A model generated the notes under the pieces. That model was not told where the DNA came from. It was given only the letters and a program-made list of their open reading frames with translations, and did not search any database. From Vibrio fluvialis (GTDB taxonomy: Bacteria > Pseudomonadota > Gammaproteobacteria > Enterobacterales > Vibrionaceae), in assembly GCF_900460245.1 (NCBI RefSeq), contig NZ_UHIP01000002.1, forward strand, positions 744,001-808,000: a stretch of 64,000 bases of DNA. The letters run 5' to 3'. Positions 46,780-54,886 of the stretch are shown piece after piece. Both the position numbers and the translations under genes were made by a program. How positions within the stretch are numbered: the stretch's first letter is position 1; each line of letters begins with the position of its first letter.

Positions 46780-48294
46780 CTATCCACCACATTTCTCATA
46801 ACAACTCGGTTTTCGTGGACACACAGCTCCGCGTGAACAAATCAGCCTCGCATCATTTTCAATGCCACGCTCAATCCAGTTGATGTTCAGGATCTTGGCA
46901 ATGGTCAGCAGATCTTTTTTGATGTGACGAGGGATCACGGTACTGCCGCCTTGGCTGACGCAAGAGGCTTTCAGTTCTTCTGCAATCGAGCGTGCATCGC
47001 CACCTTGCGCCGCAATCGCCGGGTTGAGGTCGATCCCGGCACACAACACTCGGTTGTTGCCCGCAGGATCAATCATGTTCACCGATTCACAGCAATAGAT
47101 CCTGGGTTCATCTCCCACGTTGAGAATCGAAATCTGAGCTGAGCTGCCATCCTGCGGTTCAGATAATCGACGAAATACCGCCCAGTGCTGACAAGGGTCG
47201 TTCACTTTGCGCATGTTACCCCACGGTAGCGGGATGCCGTTGCCACGATAGACAGCTTTTAGTTTGCCTTCGCCATATGCGTCGAAGTAGTGCCAGTGCG
47301 GATAAGGCGAAACCACCGTCATGCGACGCATCGCAACTGAAGGAGAGACGCCAGCTTTCTTGTGCACATCGATTTCATAGCCGTTGCGATCAAGCAACTG
47401 ACGAAACGGCACTTTCGGACACAGCAAAGCACCGGCAAAGAAACTCGATTCGAAGTCGCGCCACGCCTGCAAAATGTCCTGAGAGTTGAGCTCCGAAGTC
47501 GGTTGTGTGTCCTGCTCTTCCCAACCCTGAGTGTGACCGACCGACAGTACACTCTTGAGACCGTCTTTGCTGTGCAGCACGTTGTGACCGATGTACACCG
47601 CCAAATCGTATTTAAGCCGCGTCGGGTAGTTGCGCAGAATTTCATTGAGATAAATGGTGCCTGGCGGCTCAAAGAACGAGGTTACGAGCTGTTTGGCGCT
47701 GACGCCCAGTTCGTCGACCACATCGTGTGGCGTTCTTTGTACCCAACGAATGTTGAGGCCAAGGCTTTTGGCGATATCAAACAGATCTTCGACAGCCAGA
47801 TTCAGGCGCTTCAGGCCGACATCTTCCGCGGCTCGTTCCAGATCTGGAAAGTGGTTTTGCAGGCTTTCCTGATGCGCGCGAATGAGGAGGTGGGCGAACT
47901 GGCGACCCGTGATGCCGGTTTGTGACAGCATTTCAGGAATCGCAATTTGCAGGATGTCATTGGAAAACAGAAAGCTCGGCTCCAGCGCCATGCCGCTGAT
48001 ACCGCCGCGGTTGCCTTTGTCTGGCGTGATGTCGGCTTGCTCCGGCTCGTCGTCAAGAAACCATGTTGGGTCCTTTTGGAACACTTCGGCGATCACTTCC
48101 AACATTTCGACGCTCGGAACCCGTTTTCCCCGTTCGATCATCGACAAGTAAGAAACCGAGGGGGCGTACTCCGGATTAATGCGAATGCAACGCGCCGACA
48201 GATCTTCCATCGTTAAGTGGTTGCGTTTCCTAAGGTTTCTCACTTTCGTTCCCAGAAAATGAGACTGTCTGACTAAGCTTTTTGACACGGCCAT
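46780..48294 (-). CDS. XRE-family regulator with DUF3612/short-chain fatty-acid-type domain
   Basis: 504 residues. An N-terminal XRE helix-turn-helix (LGTKVRNLRKRNHLTMEDLS, PSVSYLSMIERGKRVPSVEM) is followed by a long domain like those of PrpR/ScfR-type regulators, with an IrrE/ImmA-like segment where the motif is VYIGHNVLHSKDG. The C-terminus is cysteine-rich (CSRGAVCPRKPSCYEKC), a pattern suited to a metal or Fe-S site. I associate the whole with DUF3612. It is divergent from a gene of unknown function at 48453, and three 14-bp repeats begin right at its start codon, suggesting autoregulation. Confidence 0.82.
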   Translation of the reverse strand: MAVSKSLVRQSHFLGTKVRNLRKRNHLTMEDLSARCIRINPEYAPSVSYLSMIERGKRVPSVEMLEVIAEVFQKDPTWFLDDEPEQADITPDKGNRGGISGMALEPSFLFSNDILQIAIPEMLSQTGITGRQFAHLLIRAHQESLQNHFPDLERAAEDVGLKRLNLAVEDLFDIAKSLGLNIRWVQRTPHDVVDELGVSAKQLVTSFFEPPGTIYLNEILRNYPTRLKYDLAVYIGHNVLHSKDGLKSVLSVGHTQGWEEQDTQPTSELNSQDILQAWRDFESSFFAGALLCPKVPFRQLLDRNGYEIDVHKKAGVSPSVAMRRMTVVSPYPHWHYFDAYGEGKLKAVYRGNGIPLPWGNMRKVNDPCQHWAVFRRLSEPQDGSSAQISILNVGDEPRIYCCESVNMIDPAGNNRVLCAGIDLNPAIAAQGGDARSIAEELKASCVSQGGSTVIPRHIKKDLLTIAKILNINWIERGIENDARLICSRGAVCPRKPSCYEKCGG

Positions 48295-48295
48295 T

Positions 48296-48333
48296 TTGTA
48301 AAATTCACATTGTAAAATTTTTGTTGTGAAATT
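48296..48333. promoter_or_regulatory. Three 14-bp operator iterons upstream of XRE gene
   Basis: TTGTAAAATT at 48296-48305 and 48310-48319 and TTGTGAAATT at 48324-48333 start exactly 14 bp apart. They lie immediately upstream of the XRE start codon (48294) in the divergent gap and are likely bound by the regulator. Confidence 0.72.
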
Positions 48334-48452
48334 GTAGTTAAAAATCCGCTAGTCTACAAATTAAGCAAGTCACAAACTTGAACGAAAATTAAACGCAAGT
48401 TTGGATTATTTGCTCTAGGACGAAATTTAATGTTATCCATGAGGGAAAGACG

Positions 48453-49031
48453 ATGAATATGCTGACATTCGATAAAACAGAAATCCAAAAACAACAGAAA
48501 CCCTTTATCGCTGAAGCAGTCTTCGCCGTCGAGACAATCAGCGCAAACCAGCAACGTGAAAAACAGCTGAAAGCGAAACAACTGCTCGACCGTTTGTTCC
48601 CGCTGGAAACAGGGTCTCATCAGGAAGTGACCAGTTACGTGATTGATTACCACCACGTTCTCGCTTACTTCAAAGATGGACGTCACAGCGGTCTGAAACA
48701 TCCTAAGCACTTTGTGGCATTTACAGGTGGTAAAGATAATCCGTGTTCGATTCTGTTCCGTGACGGTAACGGCTGCCATGTGGATGTGATGTTGGGTTGC
48801 CAGAAAGGCACGGGCTGTGTGGAGTTGGTAGAGATTGACGATATTCAGTTAGAAACCTGTACCACTTTCACACAGATGGGCGACAACACCACGCCAACCG
48901 CAGCGATGCGTCACTGGATTAGTCTGGTGAAAGGTGATGAACGTGGTAAACCTCAGGCATGCAGTGAAGACAAAGAATACACCGCAAAAAGCGGCGAAGA
49001 TTACTACCTGAACTACTGCTTTAATTTGTAA
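48453..49031 (+). CDS. Hypothetical protein divergent from XRE regulator
   Basis: 192 residues, not recognised. It has a helical N-terminus (QQREKQLKAKQLLDRLF), a central beta region with HHVLAYFKDGRHSGLKHPKH and SILFRDGNGCHVDVMLG, and seven cysteines including CQKGTGC. There is no signal peptide or membrane segment. TGAGGGAAAG precedes the ATG, and a terminator follows. Its position suggests control by the divergent XRE/DUF3612 protein; the conserved His and Asp clusters hint at an enzyme but no family is claimed. Confidence 0.72.
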   Translation: MNMLTFDKTEIQKQQKPFIAEAVFAVETISANQQREKQLKAKQLLDRLFPLETGSHQEVTSYVIDYHHVLAYFKDGRHSGLKHPKHFVAFTGGKDNPCSILFRDGNGCHVDVMLGCQKGTGCVELVEIDDIQLETCTTFTQMGDNTTPTAAMRHWISLVKGDERGKPQACSEDKEYTAKSGEDYYLNYCFNL

Positions 49032-49060
49032 TGCCATCCTGATGAAACGCTCTCCATAAA

Positions 49061-49087
49061 AAAATCCTCCCATTGGGAGGATTTTCC
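49061..49087 (+). terminator. Terminator after 48453 gene
   Basis: Stem AAAATCCTCCC / GGGAGGATTTT with an ATT loop; T-rich on both sides, so it may also serve the convergent cyclase gene. Confidence 0.88.
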
Positions 49088-49123
49088 ATTTTGCACGCCG
49101 AAAATGTTGTACTTGCCTTGAAC

Positions 49124-50140
49124 TTAAATAGGCATCACGCGGTTTCGGCCAAGATTTTTCGCTTCATAGAGCATCTTGTCGGCGCGATCGATCAGCGTTT
49201 CAACGGTATCGGTAGGGTCGCGCTCTGCGACACCAAATGACGCCGTAATGTTGCCAACCTGCATACTGGTGCGGCGATCGCGCACGCTCAGTTTTTCAAT
49301 CGTACGGCGCAGCGCATCAGAGAACTGGCGAGCACTGCGCAGCGACTTGTTGGGCACAATCAATGCAAACTCTTCACCGCCAAAGCGATAGGCGGTAATG
49401 CCTTCGCGGCAACTGGAATGGAGGCGCTTGCCAATTGCACGGATCACTGCATCACCAAACAGATGACCGAAATCGTCGTTATACGTTTTGAAATGGTCAA
49501 TATCGAGCAGCACAATGCTCATCGGTTGCTGTGCGTGCAGCAAAGCGCTGATGTCATCGTCAAACGCACGTCGATTGTATAGCCCTGATAAAGTGTCAAA
49601 CAGAGCGTCTTTTTGCACTTCCGCGAGCTGAGTCTTGAGGCGCGTGATTTCCTGGCTCGCGGTTTTCAGCTGGCTGTTAAGAAAGCGGGTCGAGTGGCGA
49701 ATATCGCGAGATTCACTGACCAACTGACGGATGAGCGACATCACTTCTTCAATCGACAGATTTTCTTTTTCGACACGTTCCAGATCATTAAAGCTTCTGT
49801 CGATAATCGTTTCAAAAGCGGTGGTATCGGTCATGGTGTCCGACATCGAACTTGCCACTTCGTTAACCAGCAGCTCAATGTTGGCGCGCAGTTCACCGAT
49901 ACTGGTTTCGGCTTTGGTCGCGATGTATTGCTTGTACATGTATTCGCCGGATGCAGGCGGGCACAGCCCGAAGTTATCCAGCACAACATCCATTTCCTGA
50001 TTGAGCTGAGGAATGGTGTTGTCAACGTAGGTGTACCAAAGGGCGTAATTCGCAGGAGTAGCCGCAACGTGATGTTTCATCATCAGCGGAACGGCCTTCT
50101 TTAAGTTAGAAGTGGATTTTTTAAAGTCGTCGTCAGTCAT
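49124..50140 (-). CDS. Soluble diguanylate cyclase, GGEEF type
   Basis: 338 residues without membrane segments. The N-terminal 165 form a helical domain (LKKAVPLMMKHHVAATPANY, ALWYTYVDNTIPQLNQEM) followed by a coiled coil (FLNSQLKTASQEITRLKTQL) that would set dimer geometry, then a GGDEF domain. The active loop is YRFGGEEFALIV; LFDTLSGLYNRRAF is the usual domain start. From memory the whole protein is close to V. cholerae VCA0956, an active cyclase. No I-site RxxD is seen before the loop (CREGITAYRFG). Cytosolic c-di-GMP synthesis is expected. Confidence 0.92.
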   Translation of the reverse strand: MTDDDFKKSTSNLKKAVPLMMKHHVAATPANYALWYTYVDNTIPQLNQEMDVVLDNFGLCPPASGEYMYKQYIATKAETSIGELRANIELLVNEVASSMSDTMTDTTAFETIIDRSFNDLERVEKENLSIEEVMSLIRQLVSESRDIRHSTRFLNSQLKTASQEITRLKTQLAEVQKDALFDTLSGLYNRRAFDDDISALLHAQQPMSIVLLDIDHFKTYNDDFGHLFGDAVIRAIGKRLHSSCREGITAYRFGGEEFALIVPNKSLRSARQFSDALRRTIEKLSVRDRRTSMQVGNITASFGVAERDPTDTVETLIDRADKMLYEAKNLGRNRVMPI

Positions 50141-50315
50141 TCTTGGGATAAGCTAAAAGGCACCTAAACTCTATGCGCTAAGATTAGCGGATCTCGAGGC
50201 TTCGCGCCGCAAAAAACAGACTGAAATTGTGGTTTATCTGAACGTTTTTCTCACTATCGTCGCTCTCTGTGATAAAACGCACGCATTGCGATGCAGTTAC
50301 ACTAAATCAAAGCTT

Positions 50316-50339
50316 GACCGGTGTGACGTCACACCGGTC
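50316..50339. repeat. 24-bp perfect palindrome
   Basis: Each half is GACCGGTGTGAC / GTCACACCGGTC, with no loop and TGACGTCA at the centre. It starts 9 bp beyond the stop of the EamA gene (minus strand), so it may be its terminator. It lacks a T run, and an operator for the cyclase promoter is the alternative. Confidence 0.6.
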
Positions 50340-50347
50340 GAAAACGA

Positions 50348-51244
50348 CTACTGCTCAGAAACCACGCGCATAGTATGGCGCTGACGGATCAGAGCAACCA
50401 CTTGTGGCAGTAAAGACATCACAATCATGCCTCCCATCAATGCGTATTGATCCGGACGATAAATCTCATTCAGCAATAAACCGCCACACACGATCCCGGC
50501 GACCGGGTTGGCAATGCCACCAAACGTGAAATCCACCACCGACATTCTTTGCAAGAGCCACACGTACAATCCGTAGCCGAGCGCTGTGTTGAGCAGCACA
50601 ATCCACAATAAACCCAGGATGTTACGTGTACTGATGTGCGTCAGGGTCTCCATGTAGACCTGAGGCGAGAAAAAGGCATGCACGAGAGCCGCCAGACCAA
50701 GTGCCACACCGCCGATGATCAGCTGCCAGCTGAGCACTGTCCACCAGTGGATTTTGCCGCCGAGCGACTTGGTCAGAGTTGAGCCGAAGATAATACACAG
50801 AATGGCGGCCAGCATCGCCATCAAACCCAATGGATTGAGGCTGAGCGATTTCGGGTCGAACAAGAACCAAGCCAAAGCAATCAATGCCGCGCCACTGAGC
50901 AACTGAATTGACGATGGACGCTGACGACTGACCAGCCAGTGATAAAACATCGCGAATACGGGCACCGATACCATGCCCACACCTGAAATAGCGGAAGGCA
51001 AGGTCAGGGCCATCACGAAAATGAGGCTAAAGAAGGCAGCGATGTTGACCAGGCCAATGGTAAGCAGTGGACGCCAACTGGATTTCTCCGGCAGGCTCGG
51101 GCGCAGGGCCAGCAGCAGCAAGCCAGCAGGCAGCGCTCGAATGGCTCCGAGCAGTAGCGGAGGCCAGTCCGCTAGGGTGTATTTGGTCACCGCGTAGGTG
51201 GTTCCCCAAAAGAAGGCAGGTATCATGGCAATTAAAATGTTCAT
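50348..51244 (-). CDS. EamA/DMT-family transporter
   Basis: 298 residues with ten membrane segments in two EamA repeats (NILIAMIPAFFWGTTYAVTK; WLLQRMSVVDFTFGGIANPV). It is divergent from a MarR regulator, and the two share a gap with duplicated 15-bp operators, so the exporter is almost certainly under MarR control and may remove a toxic or signalling compound. The exact substrate is unknown. Inner membrane. Confidence 0.87.
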   Translation of the reverse strand: MNILIAMIPAFFWGTTYAVTKYTLADWPPLLLGAIRALPAGLLLLALRPSLPEKSSWRPLLTIGLVNIAAFFSLIFVMALTLPSAISGVGMVSVPVFAMFYHWLVSRQRPSSIQLLSGAALIALAWFLFDPKSLSLNPLGLMAMLAAILCIIFGSTLTKSLGGKIHWWTVLSWQLIIGGVALGLAALVHAFFSPQVYMETLTHISTRNILGLLWIVLLNTALGYGLYVWLLQRMSVVDFTFGGIANPVAGIVCGGLLLNEIYRPDQYALMGGMIVMSLLPQVVALIRQRHTMRVVSEQ

Positions 51245-51247
51245 GTT

Positions 51248-51330
51248 AAGTATCTTTATGTTGAGATATCTGAGCAGAAAGTTATCGTAAGAAATGCTTT
51301 TTGTAAAGTATCTTTATGTTAAAGTATTTT
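51248..51330. promoter_or_regulatory. Duplicated MarR operator between EamA and MarR genes
   Basis: AAGTATCTTTATGTT occurs identically at 51248-51262 and 51306-51320, 58 bp apart. Each is followed by a partial inverted half (GAGATATC; AAAGTATT). One copy abuts the EamA start codon (51244) and the other lies 42 bp before the MarR start (51362), so each promoter has one. Confidence 0.78.
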
Positions 51331-51361
51331 GTCAGTAAACACAGACGGAGAACCCACACTG

Positions 51362-51844
51362 ATGGATGCGATTGATCGCGTATTGTCACAATGGCAACAA
51401 GAACGGCCGCAGCTCAACACGTTACCGATGAGCATTATGGGACGCATGATGCGTTTGACCAAACACCTGGAAACTGCCGTTGCGGAAGTTCATAAGCGCT
51501 ACGGTTTGAAAATGGGCGAGTTCGATGTACTGGCCACCTTATTGCGAGCGGGGGCACCTTATCGCCTGACTCCGTCGGAGTTGCTTGCTTCGATGATGCT
51601 GACGTCCGGTGCGATGACCAATCGCCTTGATAAGCTTGAACAAAAAGGTTTGATTCACCGTTTGCACAGCACCGCGGATCGTCGCAGTATTGAAGTTCAG
51701 CTCAGTGATGAAGGTTTAGACGTGGTCAATGAGCTGGTGATTGAGCATGTGAAAATTCAGGAAAAGCTGGTGGAAGGATTGTCGGGTGACGATCAGCAGC
51801 AACTCACTCAGTTACTGAAATTTTGGCTCTCTAGCTTCGAATAA
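51362..51844 (+). CDS. MarR-family regulator
   Basis: 160 residues from ATG 51362 (MDAIDRVLSQWQQERPQLNT), chosen because GGAGAA lies upstream; the longer frame begins at a TTG inside the operator region. The winged helix is intact (LTPSELLASMMLTSGAMTNR, then LDKLEQKGLIHRLHSTADRR with the DRR wing). It is divergent from the EamA exporter and probably represses both genes until an inducer binds. The downstream YjbR-like gene is 15 nt away and may be cotranscribed. Confidence 0.9.
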   Translation: MDAIDRVLSQWQQERPQLNTLPMSIMGRMMRLTKHLETAVAEVHKRYGLKMGEFDVLATLLRAGAPYRLTPSELLASMMLTSGAMTNRLDKLEQKGLIHRLHSTADRRSIEVQLSDEGLDVVNELVIEHVKIQEKLVEGLSGDDQQQLTQLLKFWLSSFE

Positions 51845-51859
51845 TCTTAGGAGTACGTG

Positions 51860-52231
51860 ATGATGACTTTGCAACAACTGACCGACTATCTCGATTCTCT
51901 GCTCCAGTCGGAAGCGTGCTATCCGTTTGGCCCTGATCCACTGGTGTATAAGATTCGCGGAAAAATGTTTGCTTATGTCTCTCAGGAGAGCGCGCCGTAC
52001 TTCGTGACACTAAAATGCACTCCGCAGGACGGCGAAGTTCTTACCAGTCAGTTTTCATCCATTCGTCCGGGCTATCATATGAACAAGCGTCACTGGATTT
52101 CGGTCGATTTAGAAGGCGATGTTGATACGGGAATGATTGAAGATTTGTGTCTGCGTTCCTACCAACTGGTGGTCAGCAAACTGAAGAAATCAGACAGAGA
52201 AGCCTTGCAAAGCCTGACCTTGCAAGGCTGA
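51860..52231 (+). CDS. MmcQ/YjbR-family protein
   Basis: 123 residues from ATG 51860, six nt after AGGAG; a GTG at 51857 is too close to the site. It carries the YjbR fold pattern: PFGPDPLVYKIRGKMFAYVS, LKCTPQDGEVL and PGYHMNKRHWISVDLEG, with the conserved PGYHMNKxHW stretch near the middle. The family resembles CyaY-like and double-wing DNA-binding folds and has no settled function. It follows the MarR gene and may belong to its unit. Confidence 0.9.
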   Translation: MMTLQQLTDYLDSLLQSEACYPFGPDPLVYKIRGKMFAYVSQESAPYFVTLKCTPQDGEVLTSQFSSIRPGYHMNKRHWISVDLEGDVDTGMIEDLCLRSYQLVVSKLKKSDREALQSLTLQG

Positions 52232-52236
52232 ATGCA

Positions 52237-53157
52237 TTACGCGTGTGAGTGGCGCTGAGCTTCAAGCTTCTTCGCGCCACGTAGCATGGCTTCGATTAGC
52301 TCGGTTGCATTGAATTTTTCCAGTGCTTCATGCGCACCAACCTGATGAGCGCGGTCGACACAAATCTCACTCGACAAAGAAGTGTGCAAAATACAGTATG
52401 CATGGCTGAGTTTTGGATCGTTCTGCACTTCAAACGCCAGCTCATAACCATCCAGACCTGGCATTTCAATATCACTCACCAAAATATCAATCGCCTGATT
52501 TTCGCCAGCCAGCTTTTTCATTAAATCTGCCGCTTCCAGACCATTTTTGCAGATCTGATACGGAATATTAATGCGATCCAGTGCATCCGCCAGTTGTTTG
52601 CGTGCAATCGATGAGTCGTCAACCAACAGAATGTTCAGGGCTTTCAAGCGTTCACGTTCAACGTCAGTCAGCATCGGCACTTTAGTCGATTCATACTGCG
52701 GATAGATTTTTGACAGCAGCAGCTCCACATCCAGCAGTTGAACAATCTGCTCCTGATAACGGGTGATGCCAGTGACGAACACATTGCGTCCGGCGGTTGG
52801 CGGCGCTGATTCAATCGAACGCCAGTCACACTCGATGATCTTCTCAATTCCACGCACCATGAATGCTACTACGGTACGCAGACAGTCCGTCACAATCAGA
52901 TAGCTGTTTTTGTACTCTTGAGGAGCAATCGGACGAAAACCAATCGCCGCAGCCATGTCGATGACAGGCACGGTCATATTGCGGATAGTCACAGTGCCCA
53001 CAACGTGGTGGTGAGAGTAGGGGATTTGAGTCATCGGCAAGTAAGGAACGATTTCTCGTACTTTGAGTGTACCAATCGCAAACAACTGCTTTTGCATGTT
53101 CAGCGTGAACATCAGCATGCCTTGTGACTGATTTGCCTTACTAATGGTTTTAGCCAT
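52237..53157 (-). CDS. cheV: Chemotaxis coupling/receiver protein CheV
   Basis: 306 residues. A CheW-like domain in residues 10-155 (FAIGTLKVREIVPYLPMTQI; VVGTVTIRNMTVPVIDMAAA) is joined to a receiver domain in 173-300. The acidic pair is DD180-181 and the phosphoacceptor is D229 in VSDIEMPGLDGYE. CheV couples receptors to CheA and dampens signalling when phosphorylated. The gene is convergent with the YjbR-like gene (5 bp apart). Cytosolic, at receptor arrays. Confidence 0.95.
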   Translation of the reverse strand: MAKTISKANQSQGMLMFTLNMQKQLFAIGTLKVREIVPYLPMTQIPYSHHHVVGTVTIRNMTVPVIDMAAAIGFRPIAPQEYKNSYLIVTDCLRTVVAFMVRGIEKIIECDWRSIESAPPTAGRNVFVTGITRYQEQIVQLLDVELLLSKIYPQYESTKVPMLTDVERERLKALNILLVDDSSIARKQLADALDRINIPYQICKNGLEAADLMKKLAGENQAIDILVSDIEMPGLDGYELAFEVQNDPKLSHAYCILHTSLSSEICVDRAHQVGAHEALEKFNATELIEAMLRGAKKLEAQRHSHA

Positions 53158-53417
53158 AACGAAATTCTTAATCTAAACGCATGAGTAACTATACTAACCG
53201 AAAATATCGTATCAGCAACGGTAACGGCGCTTTTTTACTATTGAGTGAGAAGTTGTTCAATAAGTTATACAACTTCGTTTCAATTCCTTTAGCGACCGAT
53301 AACAAAGATTCATTAAATTGTAGCTAGAATGTCGTCGTCAATGCAGGGTGCAACTCGGTCGGAGTTCCGATAGACTAAGCCACTTTTTTACCGCACTAAG
53401 TCGTTTGAGGGTCAAAT

Positions 53418-53696
53418 ATGGCAAGAACCGCAGCAGCGCTTCATATTCTGGTGAAGCACAAAGAACAGGCTGATGACATCATTCAGCAGCTAAAGAAAGG
53501 TGCAAAGTTTCAGACTCTGGCCAAGAAATATTCACTGTGTCCATCGGGCAAAAAAGGTGGCGATTTGGGTGAGTTTCGCCAAGGGCAAATGGTGCCACAG
53601 TTTGACAAAGCGTGTTTCCAAGGTGAAATCCTCACCCCTCAACTGGTGAAAACTAAATTTGGCTGGCACGTTGTTAAAGTGCTGTACCGCACTTAA
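53418..53696 (+). CDS. ppiC: Parvulin-type peptidyl-prolyl isomerase
   Basis: 92 residues, a single parvulin domain without signal peptide. It starts [20 protein letters not shown] and continues [20 protein letters not shown] and [15 protein letters not shown] to [15 protein letters not shown], matching E. coli PpiC in length and all landmarks. It speeds cis/trans isomerisation at prolines in the cytosol. It is monocistronic. It marks the last conserved gene before the cassette region. Confidence 0.94.
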   Translation: MARTAAALHILVKHKEQADDIIQQLKKGAKFQTLAKKYSLCPSGKKGGDLGEFRQGQMVPQFDKACFQGEILTPQLVKTKFGWHVVKVLYRT

Positions 53697-54267
53697 TCGT
53701 TAGCAGCGTAAGCTCGCCGACGTATAGCTTAAATATTCCCATCCAAATCCCTGTCTCAACATCATGGTAAGCACGTTCTGGCTTGCCATGATGTGCTTAT
53801 TTCTGCCCCAAAGAATTAGTCAGTTGTCTGCGGCGAAGCAACAAACGGATGTTCTCCCGAAAAATTCTCATCTATATATCTCGTCTGATGAAAGCTTCCA
53901 GAGATTGATTACAACTATACAGCTGTATTTAAATTAAGGGTTTATAGTGATTCCTACCCTGTATTCGTGCGCGTTTTCTCATTTTTCTCGTAGCAAATAA
54001 CCTTAAAGTTAATCACCTATGTGTTTCATCCAGTAAATAATAGGTTTGGATAACGCGCATGCGCGTTTCCCCGAATGGTGTATTTAAGATACAGGTAATT
54101 ACTTCTTTGAAATACAATCAGTTAACAATGCGCGTTTTTACTGGTTTAATGAGGTAAGTAATCGTGTGCACTAATAAAATGTTATGTGCCTTTCACGTGA
54201 AGCGACAAACATTATGTGCAACCATTAACTTATAGAATGGCTAAAATTTCATATTTTAGAGGGTGTT
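53697..54267. other. 571-bp non-coding stretch at the edge of the cassette cluster
   Basis: No gene seen. It is AT-rich and carries three copies of GCGCGTTT (53969-53976, 54061-54068, 54130-54137). The middle one is half of the perfect 16-bp palindrome AACGCGCATGCGCGTT (54052-54067). A GTTATGTG at 54181 resembles an integron cassette start, so this is probably the boundary of the inserted cluster. Confidence 0.45.
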
Positions 54268-54531
54268 ATGGTTTTTAGCAGCAAGGTTAAAGTGGTGATT
54301 TCAGTGGTGGCTATAGCATTGTCTTCACTTTTACTGTCTCTTGATATGTTTGGTGTCATTCCATTTCTGATTCTAGTTGTGTCATTTTTTACCCTAATTA
54401 TTCAAGGTGGGCTGTTCCTTCTTGGGTACAAAAATGGTGACGTTTTCGATGCTTATCAAGACCTAGAAAGAACAGAAGCAACGGCACTAACTAATCTGTT
54501 CAAAGACAAAAAGGATTGTGAAAAACACTAA
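54268..54531 (+). CDS. Cassette-type small membrane protein (cassette A)
   Basis: 87 residues, not recognised. Two membrane segments (VVISVVAIALSSLLLSLDMF and IPFLILVVSFFTLIIQGGLF) are followed by a charged cytosolic tail. AGAGGGTG precedes the ATG. The frame ends just before an attC-like site (from 54541), which is the layout of an integron gene cassette. Its base composition is more AT-rich than the flanking chromosome, consistent with transfer. Function unknown. Confidence 0.65.
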   Translation: MVFSSKVKVVISVVAIALSSLLLSLDMFGVIPFLILVVSFFTLIIQGGLFLLGYKNGDVFDAYQDLERTEATALTNLFKDKKDCEKH

Positions 54532-54540
54532 CCACGGCAC

Positions 54541-54660
54541 ATAACAAACAATTTAAGAGGGATTCCCAACGCTTGGTATTTTTGCTTCTACTTCAAGTTT
54601 AGTGTTTATGGCACAATGCTTTAGGTTTGGGTGGTAGCGTTGCTCACCCCTTAATTGGGC
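54541..54660 (+). repeat. attC site of cassette A, interrupted at its 3' end
   Basis: The left end TAACAAACAATTTAAGAGGG (54542-54561) is the imperfect complement of the right end CACCCCTTAATTGGGC (54645-54660) plus GTTA, which resumes after the insertion element at 55993. This matches the Vibrio (VCR-type) attC pattern, including TTCCCAACGCTTGG in its left arm and TTCAAGTTTAGTGTTTATG in its middle. The element lies exactly at the recombination point before GTTA. Confidence 0.8.
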
Positions 54661-54663
54661 TAC

Positions 54664-54886
54664 ATGGACTCCCTCTTTTGTCAACAATAGCTCTCTTTGA
54701 CAACAGTGGATCGGACAGCAGCTCTACATTCGGTATTTGACAGGCTTTATTGCCATTACCTTGATGATATTCGCTTGGTACCAGCCTCATTCGTTAGACA
54801 GTATTTTCTACTTCCCAATTAAACAGGCTTTGATACCTCGGTCTGACCGTATTGCCATCAATTGCAATTGTGTTGACTCGGTGGGG
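54664..54886 (-). ncRNA. Candidate seekRNA/bridge RNA region of the IS
   Basis: The long non-coding end of the element lies 3' of the transposase, the place where IS1111-group elements encode their guide RNA. It contains CCCAATTAA (54814-54822), the exact complement of TTAATTGGG in the left attC flank, and TCATTCGTTA (54787-54796), identical to the right junction (55987-55996). One guide matching each target strand is what a bridge RNA needs. RNA ends and strand are inferred, not read. Confidence 0.6.

Noticed and set aside
54121..54187. A further attC upstream of cassette A
   Set aside because: TTAACAATGCGCG and GTTATGTG are suggestive, but the arms do not pair and the length is short.
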